A stretch of 64,000 bases of DNA from Isoetes taiwanensis (Eukaryota; Streptophyta; Lycopodiopsida; Isoetales; Isoetaceae), in assembly GCA_021234155.1 (NCBI GenBank), contig JAJEKV010000060.1, positions 808,001 through 872,000 on the forward strand, read 5' to 3'. Made by a program: the position numbers and the translations under genes. Below the pieces are notes generated by a model. The model saw only the letters and a list, made by a program, of their open reading frames with translations. It was not told where the DNA came from and made no database searches. Shown piece after piece: positions 22,567 through 36,264 of this stretch. The first letter of the stretch is position 1. The number at the start of each line of letters is the position of its first letter.

Positions 22567-25500
22567 ATGGGAGCCCAACCCAAATAGGGAGCACTTAGAA
22601 CCATCGATGTTTTAGTGTATTATGCCGGAAATTTGTTATTTTTGTGCCGGAAAATTGCCGGAAATTAATTTAAGACAAGTGGGCAGATTTTTAGGGGAGG
22701 AACTCCCCTATTTTCGAACCATGGTTGGTTTCCATCGCATCACAGCTAGGTGTTTATGCTAGGTGTTTATAACAAACTAGGTGTTTATGGGCTTTCAATG
22801 TGCTACTGGTGAATAACACCACTGCAACCAACAGCTGGGATCTTATCTCAATTAAAAAACTTGAGGGCCAATTTGTTAAAGAATGTGGTTGCCCTGTTTC
22901 TACCTCATGTTGACAAATTCGTCGTTATCCCCCTTTTTTTATGCACCTCATATATATTGACCCATTAAATGGGTGAAATTAATGTAGTGTCATGGCGGAT
23001 CATGACCATTGAAGATTTTGTTGGATATCACCAACCACAACAATTACTGCATTAAGGGTAAATATAATTTAACCCTCTATTAATAGCGTGATGTCACATT
23101 CCAAATCATTGCGGACCACTTCTCCTACCATGCCACCAAGCCCTGTAAATATTGTATTTAAACTATGGCGTATCCATGGTATATCTGTAGCATATCCACG
23201 ATATACTCGTGGGCGACAATAGATGCAAAAAATACACGGCGTTGTTTTAGGACTTAGTGTTTTCTTTGAGTTTTAGCTTGCAACACTTGCCCGCCATGCC
23301 AGAGCTCATTCAAGTGAGCAACCAAAAGTCTAAGGTCATATGACTACTTGGGTTGGCATCGCTTAAGTGAGCATCTAAAAGTCAAAAGATACTCCTCAAT
23401 GCCCTCCAACTTTACAGTTCATCACTATGAAACTACCCACACGTAAGGATTTTAATTTGATTCGTTTGGGTCATCATGTAATTTGATTCCTTTGGGTCAT
23501 CATGCCTGTGTAGACTCTTGGTACTGCATATGCAACACAATGCCAATTTCATCTATTTTCTGATATTGCAACACAATGCCAATTTCATCTATTTTCTGAT
23601 ATGCCTATCAAATGTGCACCTAGCTCAACTGGTAATGTAAACCTTCCCTCAGTGGTATGAACCGTTAATTCCCTTTTGAATCGAGAGCATGCAAGAAATG
23701 CATTGCTCATCAATTCTATGGGGGTCTTGTTATTTACCATAATTCCAAGGTTAACAAATTTAGATCAACCAATAATTAGTTTTATTGAAGTGCTAACTGT
23801 AAATATTTGCAAAGGCAAGCTCCTCGAGGCCTAGTTTTATAGCTCATTCAATGTCAAGCTTGCATGCAAGAAGTATAATTTGATTTCATTATCACACTAG
23901 CCACTTCAAACTTGCCCCAGTTTCTTTTCCAATAATATTTAGCTCAAAATTAATTTCTATTGTTCCCATTAAGCTAGCGAGAACGCTTTCAAAATTGTTA
24001 TAGAGAGCAATAATGTAAAATTGGTCTCAACCTTACCAGTAGCTGTTACAAAAGTGCAGGATATTAAATCGGACTAAATTTAGATTTCTTGTGCATAGGC
24101 TTCATGTTATGTAGAATGGCATGGGGAAGCCATTCTTCTTTGCCCCCCATGACCGGAGAATCGGGGAGCCAGGTGTAGGGAGGCGACGATTCATGGGGTC
24201 ATGAAGAATGGCGAGTGACCATGCCATTGTAATAACGTCCAAGGCAAGAAGAACCGGATTCTACATGTTTTGGGGACCCATTTTCCATTCTTGACAAGAA
24301 TGATCAGAGTATCAGGCAAGAACACAGACCCACTTGCCTTGACGTATTAGGAAACGTTCCACCAAGAGGTGGTTTCCAGGCGCCGCCACTCGCGAGAATC
24401 CGGCTCAGCAAGAATCTGCTCATGCAAGAATCATGCTCATGCTCTGTAGTCTTGCGGGCGGCTTTCGATGATGGCGGCGGTGATGCTCGATGGTGATGGC
24501 AAGCGAGGAGCGCACGACCCGCTCACGAACAAAACCCCGCGACTAAGCATGTTTTGGGATCGGAAGGATTGGGTCTACGCCATTAGGAAGGATGCCGGAT
24601 CTGCGATGAAGAAGCTGGATTCTGCGCCGTAAAGAAAAATGCCCAACGGAATCTTTGCCATACTTATCTCTGGGATGTCGCTCTGCCATAGCCATAACTT
24701 GTCGCCATAGCCGCTGCCATCGGTTGAAGCTTCTTGCCATAGCCATTGAAGAGTCCGCCATAGCTAATGCTGCTCATAGACTAGGTTTGCGCGGCCTGAG
24801 CGGCGCCGCTTAGAGTAGGTAAACCAATAAGTTACCTGAAATAAATAATACAAGAAAAAAAGCGGAAACCACGGGGTACTCGTGGTTTACGTTGTGGGGT
24901 CATGCCAATGAGTTACAAAGTTGGACCATTTAGGAATATTGTTTCATTTCACCTTAATGAAAGTGCTCATGTGATGTTGTTCCTGACCCAAGCGTGGGTG
25001 ATTGGATGAGTAAACATTTGACATTTCCTTGGATTGGGTAAAAAACTAGGGTCTTTGTCAGCAACAGATCCCATAGTTTTGAAAGAAATATGGGTTTTTT
25101 CTAGGACATCTCAATCTATTTACCATGGGTTTATTATTCCTTCGATGCCTATTTCTAATCTAGATATATTACAAATATATTGCCAAATTTAAAAGGCAGC
25201 CAAGAGCAAAATGGGAGGAGGGAAGACCTTGTTTAGTTGTGCTTGAAAGGAATTAGCATGTTTCATGTTTGATAAAGTTTCTTGAGAGAGGATCAAAATT
25301 TCAGCTATATAACAACATTGTGCAAGCCCAATTTCCATATCGAAATACTTGCAAGGGGATCTCCGTTCTTGAATGGTGATTATGTATGTGTGGTCTGAAA
25401 GGTACTTGTGCATGGCTAAGATTATGGAAATAAGTCTACAATACAGTCGAAACAATGCACATCACTTACATTTAAATCTAGACCTAAATTTGAACTCTAT

Positions 25501-26590
25501 ATTTGAATGTTGGATGTTTGGTTGTGGGCAACGACCTAAATCTAAACCTTATTTCGAATGTCGCGATGTTTGGTTGTGGGCAAGCGAGAGAGCCTAACTT
25601 GAACCCTACTTTTAAGAACATTATAAAAGTCATCTCAAACCTCTTCATGTCCAATAAATTTTGCAACATTGCTCTATTACCAGGCCTAGCAAGAAAAACA
25701 AAAGAAAACGAAAGTGTTCAAGGTACATACACCATCTATGGCACACCCTCTATGACAAAATCTGGTTATGGCACTAGATAGTCAGATGGCGTCGTAACGT
25801 CATATTACGAAAAGCAACGGCAATCAAATCAACTATTAACTTCATATAAGATAGAGAAAACTTCGACCTAGTCATTCAATGCAGGGAGATTCCTAATCTC
25901 ATCCGTCGATATAGCATACCCCAATAATATTCAATCGACCCACCTCTCCCGGGATTTGCCCTTTGAGCAACTCCCCAAAAAAAAAAAAAAAAAAAGGAGG
26001 GGTACACTGCATTTTTGTGGACTTATTTTGTGTGTTTAAGGGATTTTGTGTAATTTAAAGCTAGTTTAAACACGACAGTGGTTGATAAATAAGGCGCTCG
26101 GCTACTGGCATGCAGAGTGATCCCACACATTCATATTCCTTGGTTTTGAGGGAACCACTACCCCTTTCTTAACTAATCCTATCAAACTTGAGAACCCAAC
26201 TTGCATCTTCCATGGGTAAGTGTTTCCACTAACTTACTGTTGTAGGAATTGAAACATTCTTGTTCGATAGGTTCTATCGAGAAGCACCTCTGGTGTTATG
26301 TCCAACTCTTCTTCTGTGACCTTCAACAACAACTACATCTTGTTTAGCTAAATGATCACTCAGATATTCGATTCAAGAGACTTGATACAAACAGAAAAGG
26401 AATGTGAATTCACTTTGCCCTCGCCAAACCTGCCAACGCTGCACCGAACATTTCAAGAAATCAAACAAAAAACAATTCACAAAGGCATTTCACTCCCAAC
26501 GACGTGAATCCACTGGATTATCCCAAGCAAATCTAGTTGACCTAATCGAAGCCAGTTTAGGGAGCTAATAAAGTTCATCCTTATTAATGA
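22567..26590. other. AT-rich intergenic stretch, no gene recognised
   Basis: No family or exon chain was recognised. It holds small local duplications: a 26-bp unit at 23453-23504, a 36-bp unit at 23531-23602, an imperfect repeat around TGTTTGGTTGTGGGCAA near 25510-25590, and an A-run near 25976. The last kilobase probably includes the ECH2 promoter. No clear TATA could be fixed because the transcription start is unknown. Confidence 0.5.
23453..23602 (+). repeat. Two unrelated short tandem duplications (26 bp and 36 bp)
   Basis: The units at 23453-23478 and 23479-23504 differ at one base. The 36-bp units at 23531-23566 and 23567-23602 are identical. Confidence 0.9.
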
Positions 26591-26711
26591 GTTGCCATCT
26601 AGACATCCCGCGCTTACGTGGCATCTGACATGGATGACATGGTCACTCATCAATTGTGGGTATATATTGCCACTTGGTCGTCCGACTCCATTTATAGTTG
26701 TATTGCAGGAG

Positions 26712-29700
26712 ATGGCGATGATCGTTCCAGATCAAGTACTTTCTTTTGAAACCCAGGTTGTCTCGGTGCTTAATTTTTCTGTTTATTTGGTAGCTAGTCC
26801 TGGCTTGTTAAATAATTTCGGTCTCATGGGAACGTGCCTACGCCTTGACAAATAATTATGATTATATCCAGCGTGATCAAATTTGGACCTTGAGCTAAAA
26901 CGTGAACAGTAGTTAAATAATATCCAGGAACATGTCATTGTCAAAGGAACATGAGATAATAATAATTCCTGGTAACATGAGATATTTCAGAACTGTATTT
27001 TTATGTGTAATTTACAGTTTGAGTTTCAAATGCTAAAACATATACATTCAGCAAAGCTTTTGACTTACTACTGAGCATGTATCTATGTAGGAGGATTTCA
27101 CGTACACAGAAAGGTATGTACTTGTACTTCCAACTTTTGCATATTTGGTAAATCTAGGGGGACATGCTTGGTTTATGTTTGCATTTGGATGCAGAGAAGT
27201 TGCTTATTATGCACTGGGTGTTGGCGCCGCTGGGAAGGATCCAACAGATCCAATAGAGCTTTCATATGTTTATCATCCAGATGGGCAGAAATGTATTCAG
27301 GTACTCGCTTACTTCACGTGCGAAATTACAGGACTCCGTTGTTTGTCATTATCCTTATTGTTTTCAGCTGTTCCATAGGTTCTTCCTACATTTTCTGTTG
27401 TGTTTGCTCAGAAGTTGATGAATAATCTCAGTGCAATTCCTGGCCTTAAGTAAGTGTTCTCTATTAGCCGCATAGTGCCTCAAATTGACTTTTTGTCGGT
27501 TATTTTTTGACTAAAAAGCTGTCAACATATGCATTTGTCAAGTGACAACATTAAAAAGGGATTTTTCTCTTAAAGAGAACTTGCCAAAAAAGATCACATA
27601 AGAACTTTCCTTTGAGTTAGTATTGGGCCAAAAGCTTGCATTTTCTGGCCTATCACTTGTAATAAATCATTCCATCGCTATTTTAGTCTTCTCACCAAAA
27701 TGGCAAGCAAGCTACTGTATCATATCCGCGAACTTTTGGCTGCAGATGATAATGTGTGTAGAAGATCCAAACCTGTGGTCTAGCATGGATTATGATGACT
27801 GAAAGCTATAGTTACGGACTATGTTTCCTTGGGGCTATAGCTTTTCAACTGAGTGATGCAGGGTAGGCATACATGTTTTTGCTGGATGCAATAGCTGTGG
27901 GGTTATATGTTTTGGGCTAGCAATTTCTCTACTATAGGTATGGATCTGAAGTATGTAAGGTTTTGTATAGATTTAGAAAGAAAGGAGTAACTACACAGCG
28001 ATCATAGGAAACTATTAAAATGAACGAAAAGGCTAACAAACATAAAGACGTGGCTGAATTATCAGGTCTTCTTTTTTTTTTTCCTTTTTTGTGAGATAGC
28101 AAGTTCTTACTGGTTTCGCTAAATTGCACGAACTTATGATGTCATAAAGTTGCCATTTTTTTTTTGAAACACCAACCATACTGCTTATAAAAGCCAACAA
28201 GCATGCAGGTACCATAGCGATGAATGATCCCAGCAAGACTAAGTTTTTGTTCAACATTCCTGGTCGATTTCCTGCCAAAATACTTTATTGAACTAGGTGT
28301 GCCTTATCTCTGTTTAGAAGCAGTTCTGCTATGATGTTCCGAGTTCACTAACTGCCCAGCTCTTCGTGCTTCTTCTCAAGTTTTGCCCCTTAGAGTAACT
28401 TGTGGTCTTTCTATTTGTGCTTGAAAATATCTATTTGCTCACCTAGATAAGGTTTATGCAAATTTCTGGAATACTATTAGCTGCATCTATAGTCAGGACT
28501 TATGCAAGTTTCTGGAATACGCTGTTCAAACTTTTGCAGGGTCTATGCAAATTGCTTTTCAATATTGCTCAATCTTTACAAGTTGCTTGTCTTTTTGTTT
28601 TCATAGCTAACATGTTGTCACAACTATTTCCTGCCAAACAATGGAACCCGTTCTTATAATCCGTATGACTCAGTGCCCACAAGAAATCAAGGATCTTCTT
28701 CAGATATTCTTATCCTGTTTACCACACGCATCTAATCTTGACCTGTTTTACTTGTTCTTTTCGAAACAGCACCCCATATAAACCTGTTTTTTAATATTTA
28801 AATGGTCATTCCCTGTAATACACCAGTTAGCAACGACTTCTGATTCTGCTATACGTTTTCAAAATTTGGCTACTTCAACAAACCTGAGCACCCCTAATAG
28901 GCTATCTCTGGTCAAATTGACTCCTCCCAATCCACCTCCAGACTGCCCAAGCTTTGTCCAGCAGTTTGAGTCCGTGGTCATTTTCCTCTGTTTTTCTTGT
29001 TTTATTGTTTTGAAACAATATGCTATGCAACACATTTATAGAGAGACCAACATTGATCAAACAAAGGCTCACTTAAGCATGAAGGACGTTAGGACACCTC
29101 ATTTGGACGCTCTTTTTAATTTTTTATTCTTTATTTCTTATTTCTTATTTTTTATTTTTATTTTTTATAATTAGCCCTGTGCATCAAAGGCATACTGACC
29201 ATTGCATCAAAAGGCACTGTCTATTTCTGCTGTGCACTAGTTCAGGGCAGCTTACTTTGTGATTTCAGTTGGATCTTCTGCAACTCTCTCTCAGTATTAC
29301 TTGTTTGCCCTGCTACTACAACAGGGAAGCTTTTACAATAAAAGGATAACTACAAATTCGTTTGGTTCTCTAATTTCATGTTGGATACTATAAGGGAAGC
29401 CAACAGTTAAGACATTGTACCATTGCATGAGGGAACGAATTACATTGCACTATATAATGTCTTCAGTTCAACTTTAGATAGGTAGAGGTCTTTTGTCATT
29501 TGTACCTTATGCGGATCCCATTTGCATATGTTTGGAATTATGTTATGTTTCTGGTTCTCATGTTAGGTCTTTGTTTTGTAGTTTCGATATGAAGCTTTTA
29601 TTACACGGAGAACAATATTTGGAGATTCACAGGCCTCTTCCTGTTTCAGGCCATGTGAGTTGATTATACCCTGTCTTTGAGCTTCTACTGTCTTTTGACA

Positions 29701-31849
29701 AAGGAGCTGCTTCTGCAGGTCCGCACCAGTATAAGGGTGTCTGGTCTTCAAGATAAAGGTAAAGTACCTAGGTCCACTCATCATCAAGAATATACAAGCC
29801 CAGCCTTTATGTCATTTTCGAACGTTTCCCATGTAGATATATGTCATGTCCTATTCTTCTCACTGTTTCAATGCCTGGACATGTGAGCAGTGCAGCGAAT
29901 GCCAAATTGCATCAGGACATCTGACAAATTACCAATGTTTATATATCAATTTAGTGAATGGTGCAACATGTAATGTCTTGTTTGGAAAATGAAATTCTGC
30001 TATTGGTGACATGTGAGGCCAAATGTTAAAAAATATCCAGTTGGCCTTTAAAATTACAGGCAAAGCAGCAATTGCAGAGCTTGAGCTTCTGAGCCGTGAT
30101 TTGGATACTGGGGAGAGCCTCTGCGTACAAAGGTGAAACCAAGTATTCAGTATATATTTTAGTTTGTCTTGGCTGTTTTGAGCTGCCCTCCTTCAGCTGA
30201 CATAATTATCTGCGGTTTCTTTGTATCTTAAATTCCATGCAGTTGATACATTTGAAATGTTACCAGTGGTTTTGAAGGCTTGAGATCTAGGCGTGGAACT
30301 AATCATATTCGCAACAAAGCAAATATTAACTAAAAAGATTGCATGTTTGTTGGTAATGCCCGTAAGATCTACGAGACCAGATAAATACCACGTCTTAGGC
30401 CTCTTAGAAGGGCTTCATCCTCCACATTTAATATAACTACAAGACAAATAGAAACAGAAATAGAAAATTTAAATAAGCCCTGGGGAATAGCCCAAATGCT
30501 TCACTCTAAAATAGGTTTTGGTGCCAACCATTTAGCCTGTGCCTTCATGCTGGGTTTTTTAAGATGACTGCAGCCCAGCAAAATGCAGCTAAATCATAGA
30601 AACATCAAACAGTTATTTTCATTTCTTAGGAGTTATTTAAGTTAGAAAGTTTTTGTGATCTGTTACCATATATTGCCAGGATGCTGATTTTCTTACGAGG
30701 TGCTGGAGGGTTTTCACCTGTTCCATCTGTGCCTTATTCTTATACACACAGAATGTTTTCAAATCCCAAAATTGCTGCGCAAGTTAGCAAAAGAGATCCT
30801 GCAATGGCTGACAAGCCTCCAGATTTTATTGTTGAGGATTTTATCATGGCAAATCAGGTAAGTTCTTTTTGAAAATTTCTTTATAGTACCTTTTTTGCTG
30901 CAGCCATGTCTTATTGGTCTTTCAGGCTTTATTGTATCGCCTCTCTGGAGATCTGAACCCACTTCATTGCGATCCAAAAGTTGCTGCTGAGGCTGGGTAA
31001 CCGTATTTTAACCTCACTTTTCAGTTATATTACATAAGGCTGAGGCAATTAATTTTGCATCAAGGGATAACACCTGCTAGAAGCTCTCCGAAAACCTACT
31101 AGCAAAGAACCCATATAGCTTTTTCTATTGAAAATTTTTATCCCAATCTGAATAGGTTGTTAAAAGATAGTTTCTCTTTGCACTTCGAAATTATCTTTTA
31201 AGCTAAGATTCTCATGGAAAGGATTCCCCTTTATGCTCAAAATTCTTTGCGTATCCAATTGGCATTTTGTAGTTTTGAAGGACCCATATTGCATGGGCTA
31301 TGTACGCTTGGATATGCTACTCGTGCTGTCTTGAGCCGTCTCTGTGGAGGTGTCAGTGCTAAATTTGAAGGCGTACAATGCCGTTTTCTCCACCATGTCT
31401 ATCTCAAGGAGACACTGCTAACTGAAATATGGGATGATGAAGCAAGCTCCAGGTAATGTTTCCATGTATATGCCGTCGGACCTTGAAACAAGTTTAGTCT
31501 GCAGGGAGAGTGGATGATGAGAATTAGAAATTTTCAAATAGTTAATTTATTCAGAATAAGATGCTTATCATATTCTAGAGATTGAAAGGCAGAAGTAGTC
31601 TTTCAATAAAACTTATCAGTAGCTGACTCTTTTTGTAAAGAAATAAGTAGGCCATTTTCTTGCAAAGAATATGATATCCTTGTGACCTATTTGATGAAAT
31701 TATTAGAATTTAAGAAGCAATTAAAATGATAAAGACTTTTCAACTTTTACATGTATCTCAGAGCATATTTCCAGTGCAAGGTGAAAGAACGAGGGAAGGT
31801 TGTGTTGTCAGGTGTTATGGCGCTTCAAAATACCAGACCACGACTTTGA
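26712..31849 (+). CDS. ECH2: Peroxisomal enoyl-CoA hydratase 2 (R-specific, MaoC-type), 11 exons
   Basis: Exons are 26712-26756, 27091-27113, 27195-27300, 27379-27449, 29582-29654, 29719-29758, 30060-30132, 30680-30857, 30926-30996, 31273-31452 and 31762-31849. All introns are GT-AG and the phases join to 948 nt, 315 residues plus stop. The N-terminal hotdog part contains YYALGVGAAGKDPTDP and IHRPLPVSG. The catalytic hydratase-2 motif is YRLSGDLNPLHCDP (Asp, Asn, His), followed by GPILHGLCTLGYA. The C-terminus PRL is an accepted plant PTS1 peroxisome signal. The enzyme interconverts (3R)-hydroxyacyl-CoA and trans-2-enoyl-CoA, needed to degrade cis-unsaturated fatty acids and, in Arabidopsis, in IBA-to-IAA conversion. 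The start at 26712 fits the family; an in-frame ATG at 26592 would add 40 unlikely residues. Intron 4 is about 2.1 kb. Confidence 0.93.
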
Positions 31850-32426
31850 TTATATAATTCTGGAAGTAGATAATCTCACTGTTGGTGGTAAGAAGTAAAC
31901 ATACGTTTGTTCTTAGTGTTCAATAAGGCTATGTGGATGAATTGATATCGCATAGGATTAAGTTGTACTTGCAAATTTATAGTGACTGAAATTATCTTTC
32001 AACCCAGCTATTAATAATATCCCAACCTTTCAATCATACAATGCCATCTTGGTACCGTTTCCTTAATAGCTTTACATACCATCTTTCCTACATAGCTTTA
32101 CGTAATGCTTTGACCTGGCATCATAGTGAGAACTGCAAGAAATATTTCTATTTGCATTTTTCGTGATTGATAACAGGTCTGAATGCCACAATAAATACTA
32201 TTTGTGGTTGTGGTGATATATAATAGGTCTATAATGTAATATTATTAGTAAGAATAGAATAGAATAAAATGGTTTTTATCATCCAGGAAGACCAATCAGT
32301 CTATGGGACCCAATGAAAGAACGCATCAGATTTATTACTGTCTGGATAAAAAAAACCTTGCCTCGAACAATTTTTTAGGAAAAAATCATGGCAGTAATAA
32401 GGATGTTGTCAAATTGTATAAATATA
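31847..32426. other. ECH2 3' flank
   Basis: AT-rich sequence after the ECH2 stop codon. It likely holds the 3' UTR. Nothing else is recognised. Confidence 0.5.
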
Positions 32427-33745
32427 CAAGGAAATTAATACGTCCTACGGTGCATTCCAACGATTCGACTGAGATTCTCTTGTGATTCCTCTATATTTTT
32501 CAAGATTCTATGTACTAGATTTAGCATTCATGAAGATTCCCTTAGATTCTCTTAGGTTCTTTTAGAATTTTCTATTTTGATTGAGGTGCTTACCCATGAG
32601 CATTTAGAACCTTCCAAAATAATGTATTTTGGATCTGTGCAACATTTTTAAAACACTTTCTATTTTTAGACTGAGGCGCTTGCCCTGAGCATCTAGAACA
32701 TTTTTTTTCAAAGATTTATATTGTACGCCTTTATTATGAAACATTTTAGAACATTCTATTGTGGCTCTTTGTAAAATCTTAAAAAAACTCTAAGATTTCA
32801 TCAAGATTTTCTTAGTTACCTTAGATTCAACTAGATTTTAAGAGATTCCCTTAGACTTGTAAATATCTTCCTAGATTCTCTTACAATTTATGAGATTTCT
32901 TTAGATTCCCTTTAATTCTCTTGGATTCCCTTATATTCTAGAAATTTCTAGAACATTCTAGAATTTTTTGGAACATTCTGAAACTTGCAAAAAATCCTAG
33001 AACTTTCTAGAAGTATTTCCCTATTTCCTCACATTCCCGAAGATTCCCCTACATTCTAGAACTTATTAGAACAATTTGGGACTTTCTGGAAGGATTCTCT
33101 TAGATTCCCCCTAGATTCTCTTATATTCCAAAACATTTTAGAATTCTGGAACTTTCTAGAACATTCTAGAAGATTTTAGAACTTTCTAGAGCCTCCAGAA
33201 TATTTTAGAACTTTCTTGAACTATCTAGATTATTATATTTTATTTTATCTTAATTAGAATGTTACCCTTAAGTATATTTGAAACATAAATTATTCATAAA
33301 ATTAATGCTTGGTCTAGTGGTTAGAATGTTAGAATGGGGGGCTGGGGGTTAATGACCAGGGTTTGAATCCCTCCAATAACATAAAAATTTTTAAAAGCCT
33401 TTCATTAAAATTTGTTGAAAATACCAAGGCCCGAGCATGCAATGTGAGCCGTAGGATCTTGAACCAAGGATTATGATCAATCTGGACCGTAGGATCATGT
33501 AGGATATATCTAAAGCAACGTGAGCCGTAGGATCTCGGATCAACGATCAGGATCAAGAGCAACCTAGACTATATATGTCCCAAAGCAGCGCGAGCCGTAG
33601 GATCTCGGACCGGCAGTCAGGATCAGATCAACCTGGATCGTAGGATCGTGTCTATACGGATTATATATAAACTCCCAGGCCATCTGGGCCGTAGGATACG
33701 TCCCAAAGCCACGTGAGCCGTCGGATCTCGAACGGACGGTCGGAT
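32427..33745 (+). repeat. Dispersed repeat, copy 1, with TTAGATTC-rich body and tRNA-like Pol III boxes
   Basis: The copy begins near AATTAATACGTCCTACG. It then carries about 700 bp of degenerate TAGATTCCCTT and TAGAACATTC words. Next come a Pol III A-box-like TGGTCTAGTGG (33310-33320) and a B-box-like GGTTTGAATCC (33360-33370). The end is a region where GAGCCGTAGGATC recurs every ~50-60 bp. The whole order is repeated at 38207-39236. The A/B box pair suggests a tRNA-derived SINE part; the rest is of unknown class. No TSD was established. Confidence 0.7.
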
Positions 33746-36264
33746 AAGCGCGACAAACATAAGAACAACTAGCAAAAAGGCACGCCAGAAGCTATAGAAA
33801 ATAAAGGTGCAGTCAAATTAGGGCACGGTAATTGGATGCCAAAAGATATTTTTGTCTTTTACATTTTTTTTTCAAACCATTTGAAAGCTTAATTAGGGAA
33901 AAATTGTATTGTAATAAATTTGAAAGCTTAATTAGGGCAAAATTGTATTGTAATTTATTGTCCATGATAGAAATAACATATCTTGTTTGGATAGTTTAGA
34001 TGGTGCCCCTGCGTTTAAGGTACTAGTATTTCCTAGTTTTGGAAGGGCAGGATATGAGGTTGTTGTAGCCGTCTTTTTGGTTGTGTTGTAATGGTCTATG
34101 TAATGTCTTTCGATTTCATTTGCCTTTTTCTTGCATAAGGTCGACGTTGAAGTTTTTTTCTGTATGGTTTGTGCTTGTCGACATCTGCTGCCATTTTGAG
34201 ATTTGCTTTGTACTATTTGTACCTGATTGATAGGTTTGTTATTTGTCCTACGTATTTCTTGTTGTTCTTATTGCACGTTAGGCAATATATCTATATCGTA
34301 GGTTTTATTTTACCTGCACCATTATTAGTTGTGTTAGAGTTGTTTTGACGTGTAAATATTTTTGTTTTTTCCTTCTTCTTTTTTTTAGTTTTAGTTTTGG
34401 TGTGTTTATAGTTATTAAAATAGGATTTGAGATTGAGATCAAAATTGTACTATATTACGTTGAACAGTTTAGCATTTTGAATAGTTTAGCATATGAAAAA
34501 TATCAAACTGAAACAATGTACAAAAACGAAATTGAAGAAGGCTAACATACGCATAGATCTGATTGCCTCCGAAGCAGAAAGGAATATCTCACAAGCAGAC
34601 TTATTCCCATTTCATGATATGCCATGAAACAGAGTCTTCTTCGTGATGTTGTCTCTGAAATGTGCGTAGAAGCAAAAAATCTGAAGATAACAAAGCCTCC
34701 TTCTGATATAGAAAAGAAGTAAGTTGGGCACCTCCAGGCAAAATGTTCCATGGCGAATGCTAGACAATTCGTGGAGTACATCTATCAGCAGAATCATACT
34801 CCATGCATGGTTAAGGGAGTGTAACTTCTGCCTCAGAAACTAGAATATCCTAGTTATTTCCAGTAACAATACTAATGCAAATCTAGCGCCAAAACCAAAT
34901 CAATGCAAACATATATAAATACCCGTTGAAACTAAGAGCAACAATCCGAGCCTTTGCTCACAATATCAGGGCCTTTGTTCACAATTAAGAGTTTTGGAAA
35001 GTTCCTAATGTGTTGATAGAGCTTGCAACGTCTATATGTATTAGACGTAGGCAAAATCTTGATGTAAGTTCTTTTTTGCTTAATTTGAGCAAGATACTTG
35101 TGCATAGATTGAATGGAACCAAGCCAAATAGCTTATGTTTGATTGTGGATTAGAAAAGCAGGTTCTATGTTTGGGACTATGTTTCCCTAAGATTTTGCAA
35201 AAATTCCATTACGCAAGATTGCCTAGACTCCCTTTAATGTCCTTCCAAATTTTCCGAGTCGTTTGTTATTGCAAGATTTGTCGAGATTCTAGATACCCAA
35301 TAGTTCGTCTTGTATCCAATTTAAGCTTAGAAATTTGGGAAATTTAAAAGTCAAGGCATCAAGTTCTAATGTTGAGACTAGCCTACAAATTTATGATTTC
35401 ACATTGAACTCTCTATGGCATCTATTAGATTCCCTCATGGCATCTTACCTAAGGTCATTTAAGATTTTATGAAGATTCTTAAAGATTCTCATTTCCCTCA
35501 ACGTTGCTCAAAATTTTCCTAGATAACGCATGGGCATAAATATATTGCATATTGCATGTCTAATATATAAAATCTGGAAGTCCAAGATTTCATTAATATT
35601 TCCCAACATTTATCAACACTCATGAAAATATGCACTTTGTATAGAGTGCAGTTCAAGCTCTAAGAGATTTGTGACGTGTGAAATTGGTAAATCAGTTTGC
35701 ATCACTACGAATTTCAAAGGCAAGTAGATGATGAAATTTACATTGCAATTGGTCTTATGTTAACCTTAACCTTAATTTGCGCCATATTATCACTAGAACC
35801 AATTGTTTTAAATTTGAATATGATTGCAATGTAAAAGTGCAGAGTTGAGGTAAAGGGGCCATCAAAATAGACAGATGTTTCAAAACAAAAACTAATGAAA
35901 TCATAAAAACGTTTTGCTCTGTAGCCAATATCCTGCTCTATCTATGGACACTGAGAAGAGCATTCCATTGCAGAGAAATCCATGAGGTTTCTTAAGTTAA
36001 GCTTATCTTCAAAAGCCCAAAATTGTGATCCCCGAGCTTTGAAACAGAGTAAGGGACGTGATTCACATGGATACATATATCGTGCATGCATCGGATGGCT
36101 GCTATTCGTATGACACAAACCTGAGAAACCTCATTCGTTTTCTGTAACATAAGAATTATTCATATTACTTGTCTTCATAACACTGCAACACTGGTCCTTA
36201 GCAAAGTCCAAGAATATATTGCCTGACATTGATACAATTTATGACATTGGCTTAGAATCTTTAC
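33746..36264. other. AT-rich stretch, no gene recognised
   Basis: No conserved frame was recognised on either strand. Several short ORFs around 34345-35347 lack domain features. It may contain further exons of the minus-strand gene to its right, but I could not define any. Confidence 0.4.

Noticed and set aside
22302-22598. ORFs with repeated GNPSYFP and KGFHG on both strands
   Set aside because: They are translations of the GGAAACCCTTCC palindromic clusters.
28866-29174. 102-residue plus ORF in ECH2 intron 4
   Set aside because: AT-rich, ends in Phe/Ile low complexity, no homology recognised; the flanking exons splice cleanly without it.
33300-33375. Functional tRNA gene in the dispersed repeat
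   Set aside because: A and B boxes are present but the acceptor stem does not pair and no anticodon arm forms; it repeats at 38.86 kb as part of a larger element.
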